From assembly GCA_958296235.1 (NCBI GenBank), contig OY282457.1:3219338-3283337 (forward strand): 64,000 nucleotides of DNA, in the 5' to 3' direction. Position 1 is the stretch's first letter, and every line of letters starts with the position of its first letter. Source of the DNA: an uncultured Candidatus Binatia bacterium (lineage in GTDB: Bacteria; Desulfobacterota; Binatia; Bin18). A model generated the notes under the pieces. It did not search any database and was not told the origin of the DNA. It saw only the letters and a list, made by a program, of their open reading frames with translations. The position numbers and the translations under genes were made by a program. This document shows positions 62,172 through 64,000 of this stretch, one piece after another.

Positions 62172-62179
62172 CGCCTGGC

Positions 62180-62683
62180 ATGAGCGAAGCTATCGCTTTC
62201 GACACCCATCAATTCGTCAAGCACCTGACGGCGCCCGGCTTTACGGAGGAACAGGCCGAGGTGCTGGCGACCGAGCAGGTTCATCTGCTCACCAGCAATC
62301 TGGCGACCAAGGCAGATATCGAAGCCCTGCGGCAAGCGACCAAGGCAGATATCGAAACCCTGCGGCAAGCGACCAAGGCAGATATCGAAGCCCTGCGGCA
62401 AGCGACCAAGGCAGATATCGAAGCCCTGCGGCAAGCGACCAAGGCAGATATCGAAACCCTGCAGCAAGCGACCAAGGCGGATATAGCGGGAGTCCAGCGA
62501 GAGATTGAAGCCCTGCGGCAAGCGACCAAGGCAGATATCGAAGCCCTGCGGCAAGCGACCAAGGTGGATATCGCGGGGGTCCAGCGAGAGATCGAAGCCC
62601 TGAAGGTCGATCTGCTGAAATGGCTGTTTGGCGCTCTGATAGCCCAGGGCGGGCTGATTGTTGCGCTGGTCAAGCTGTTGTAG
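62180..62683 (+). CDS. DUF1640-like coiled-coil membrane protein with expanded repeats (copy S4)
   Basis: The 167-residue protein is the longest copy. The same N-terminus and C-terminal membrane helix as S3 flank eight consecutive units of ATKADIE(A/T)LRQ or ATKADIAGVQREIEALRQ type (residues about 37-125). The DNA repeat is 33 bp (GCGACCAAGGCAGATATCGA plus 13 more), with few differences between units. Units added or removed keep the frame, so the coiled coil can change length. It lies between the last GT-C copy and dprE2. Function unknown. Confidence 0.8.
   Translation: MSEAIAFDTHQFVKHLTAPGFTEEQAEVLATEQVHLLTSNLATKADIEALRQATKADIETLRQATKADIEALRQATKADIEALRQATKADIETLQQATKADIAGVQREIEALRQATKADIEALRQATKVDIAGVQREIEALKVDLLKWLFGALIAQGGLIVALVKLL
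62303..62605 (+). repeat. 33-bp in-frame tandem repeat array
   Basis: Eight units of about 33 bp (two with an extra 21 bp) inside the coiled-coil gene. Copies S3 and S1 have fewer units and S2 has none. Confidence 0.85.
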
Positions 62684-62716
62684 GAAACCAGGGTGCCCGA
62701 GCGGCGCCACCGCCAC

Positions 62717-63460
62717 ATGAACGACGGGATCAAAACGGCGCTGATCATCGGGGCCACCTCGGACATCGGTCGCGCCATTGCCCGCAAGTTGGCGGCCCGC
62801 GGCTGGGCGCTGCAACTCGCGGCCCGTGACTTGGCGCGGCTCGAACGAGAAGCACGGGACCTCCGGGTGCGAACCGTGGCAGGAGTGACCGCGCGCCGTT
62901 GCGACGCGCTTCAAGCCGATGGCGGCGTGTCGTTACTTGAGGAACTTGACCCCTTGCCCGATGTGGCGGTGTGCGTCGTCGGACTGCTCGGCGATCAGGC
63001 GGACAGCCAGAGGAACATCGTGGCCGCGGAGCGAGTGATGCGGACCAACTATATTGGCCCGGCGCTGCTGATGGGGGCGCTGGCCGAGCGTTTTGAGCAG
63101 CGTGGCCGCGGGGTGCTGGTCGGCGTCAGCTCAGTGGCCGGCGAGCGCGGACGCGCCGCCAACTACGTGTATGGTTCGGCCAAGGCCGGGTTCACCGCGT
63201 TCCTGTCCGGTCTGCGCAGCCGGCTGGCCGGCTCCGGCGTCCATGTGGTGACGGTCAAGCCGGGCTTCGTGCGCACGCGTATGACCGACGGGATGGACCT
63301 GCCGGCGCGGCTGACTGCAACGCCCGAAGAAGTTGCTGCCGTGGTCGTCGAGGCGATGCGCCGCGGCCGCAATATCGTCTACGTCCGCCGGGTCTGGCGT
63401 TTCATCATGTTCATCATCCGCGTCATCCCCGAAGGTGTATTCAAACGGCTGAAGGTGTAG
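62717..63460 (+). CDS. DprE2-like short-chain dehydrogenase (keto-ribose reductase)
   Basis: This 247-residue SDR begins MNDGIKTALIIGATSDIGRA with the NAD(P)-binding GxxxxxG. It has an NYIGP segment, VSSVAGERGRAANYVYGSAK with the YxxxK catalytic pair, and a C-terminal hydrophobic helix (WRFIMFIIRVIPEGVFKRLK), as in mycobacterial DprE2. DprE2 reduces the 2'-keto intermediate to polyprenyl-phosphoryl-arabinose. It is separated from its partner dprE1 by 18 kb of amplified GT-C genes, and fragments of its 5' end recur five times upstream. ATG 62717 is preferred over GTG 62693. Confidence 0.88.
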   Translation: MNDGIKTALIIGATSDIGRAIARKLAARGWALQLAARDLARLEREARDLRVRTVAGVTARRCDALQADGGVSLLEELDPLPDVAVCVVGLLGDQADSQRNIVAAERVMRTNYIGPALLMGALAERFEQRGRGVLVGVSSVAGERGRAANYVYGSAKAGFTAFLSGLRSRLAGSGVHVVTVKPGFVRTRMTDGMDLPARLTATPEEVAAVVVEAMRRGRNIVYVRRVWRFIMFIIRVIPEGVFKRLKV

Positions 63461-63478
63461 CAGTGCCGAAGGCGCGGT

Positions 63479-63519
63479 CGAGAGACGCGATTGTCACGTC
63501 TTTGCAGCAACACAGGAGC
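63479..63519 (+). repeat. Right flanking direct repeat of the arabinose/GT-C island
   Basis: CGAGAGACGCGATTGTCAC, then a 4-nt variable part and TTGCAGCAACACAGGAGC match the 3' end of the hydrolase gene at 42258-42298 (37/41). Translated in the same frame it gives RDAIVTSLQQHRS, compared with RDAIVTFLQQHKS in the hydrolase. Confidence 0.8.
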
Positions 63520-63531
63520 GAAGGAGTCATT

Positions 63532-64000
63532 ATGTCCAACAGAGAAATCACAAAAAACAGCCAAGCCCGGATGATACGGAGTTGGATGCTCGGCCTGCAC
63601 GCCACGTATATTACCGACATTGGCGGCCGGTTAGGGTACTTCGCCGAGATGCGGCGGCGCGGCGGAACAGTCTCGGCCAAAGAATTAGCCGAGACCCTGG
63701 AACTTGACCCCTGGCGGACAAAGGTCTGGTGCCAAGCCGCGTGTGCCGTTGGCATCCTCCAGGCTGACGGGGATACGCGGTTCGCCTTTGCGCCGTTTAT
63801 GGACGTATTGCTGGGCGACGAAGCTCCTGAGTTGCAGACCGCGCACGTCCTGGCCAGCCTGGCGCGGGACTTTCCGGCCTATCCTGAGGCCTTTCGGACC
63901 GGGGCGCTCAAAACCTTTCACGACCATGATGAAGATTTTTTTCATCACCAAGGCAAAGTCTCGGCCCTGCGGGCCCCGGTCGTGGTGGCGGCGGCCCGCA
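63532..64000 (+). CDS. SAM-dependent methyltransferase, N-terminal part (3' partial)
   Basis: The frame from ATG 63532 is open to the window end (156 codons). The N-terminus (SWMLGLHATYITDIGGRLGY, then VSAKELAETLELDPWRTKVW) is the winged-helix dimerisation region found in Rv2258c-type SAM methyltransferases. The Rossmann domain lies beyond the window. AAGGAG at 63521-63526 supports the start. The gene sits just outside the island, after the right flanking repeat, and probably belongs to the original chromosomal context of the alpha/beta hydrolase. Confidence 0.75.
   Translation, partial: MSNREITKNSQARMIRSWMLGLHATYITDIGGRLGYFAEMRRRGGTVSAKELAETLELDPWRTKVWCQAACAVGILQADGDTRFAFAPFMDVLLGDEAPELQTAHVLASLARDFPAYPEAFRTGALKTFHDHDEDFFHHQGKVSALRAPVVVAAAR

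Noticed and set aside
62303..62605. Tandem repeats suggesting a CRISPR array
   Set aside because: The units are contiguous without spacers, about 33 bp, and in frame in a coiled-coil protein.

Overview
The window looks like a piece of an uncultivated, Gram-negative, deltaproteobacteria-like genome. The clues are the order ispE, tRNA-Gln, prs, rplY, pth, rpsF, rpsR, rplI, the outer-membrane pair DUF1329/DUF1302, AMIN-TPR envelope proteins, and many CoA-transferase, acyl-CoA dehydrogenase, amidohydrolase and LLM-flavin genes of the kind common in Tectomicrobia/Entotheonella or Binatota-type bacteria. The lineage is an inference; no rRNA or other decisive marker is present.

Region 1 (1-6789, + strand) is a catabolic cluster: two amidohydrolases, a class III CoA-transferase, a cupin, an SMP-30-like propeller, a GlcG/HbpS-like protein and a D-2-hydroxyacid dehydrogenase. 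Several of its genes start behind a textbook AAAGGAGG ribosome-binding site. Region 2 (6999-23782) is envelope and accessory metabolism. It has a lipoprotein, three AMIN-TPR paralogues, and a tetR pseudogene broken by a 16-bp duplication and by an AT-richer insert encoding a HEPN-like protein. Next to these lies the DUF1329/DUF1302 pair with a candidate operator, followed by two MFS transporters, an amidase, RidA, an LLM oxidoreductase, an SH3 anchor protein and an inositol monophosphatase-like enzyme.

Region 3 (23860-42301) is mostly housekeeping: ispE, tRNA-Gln(TTG), prs, rplY, pth, rpsF, an ssb-like gene, rpsR, rplI, tRNA-Val(GAC), thrS, infC, rpmI, rplT. pheT and pheS then lie in the reverse orientation, before ihfA, merR, a D,D-carboxypeptidase, groL, an acyl-CoA dehydrogenase and an alpha/beta hydrolase. 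infC appears to start with AUA, and pheST looks like an in-place inversion inside the classical thrS-infC-rpmI-rplT-pheST-ihfA operon.

Region 4 (about 42300-63480) is the most unusual part. It is a roughly 21-kb island flanked by an imperfect 41-bp direct repeat made from the 3' end of the hydrolase gene. It starts with a UbiA-family (DPPR-synthase-like) gene and a DprE1-like oxidase and ends with a DprE2-like reductase; together these would make a polyprenyl-phosphate arabinose donor. Between them is an amplified family of large GT-C membrane glycosyltransferases: four near full length and one 5'-truncated. A further GT-C of another type lies on the minus strand, and there are remnants of a third GT-C family. 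The repeat unit carries the 3' end of dprE1, the GT-C gene, the 5' end of dprE2 and a small coiled-coil (DUF1640-like) gene. That small gene has an invariant TTGCAT-N17-TAGAAT promoter 8 nt before its ATG. Poly-C tracts of 6, 9 and 7 bases near the 5' ends of three GT-C copies put two of them out of frame with their ancestral ATG, which suggests phase-variable D-arabinofuranosyl (or related) surface glycosylation. A HipBA module, with hipA missing its kinase N-lobe, is lodged inside the array. The window ends in a truncated SAM-methyltransferase gene.
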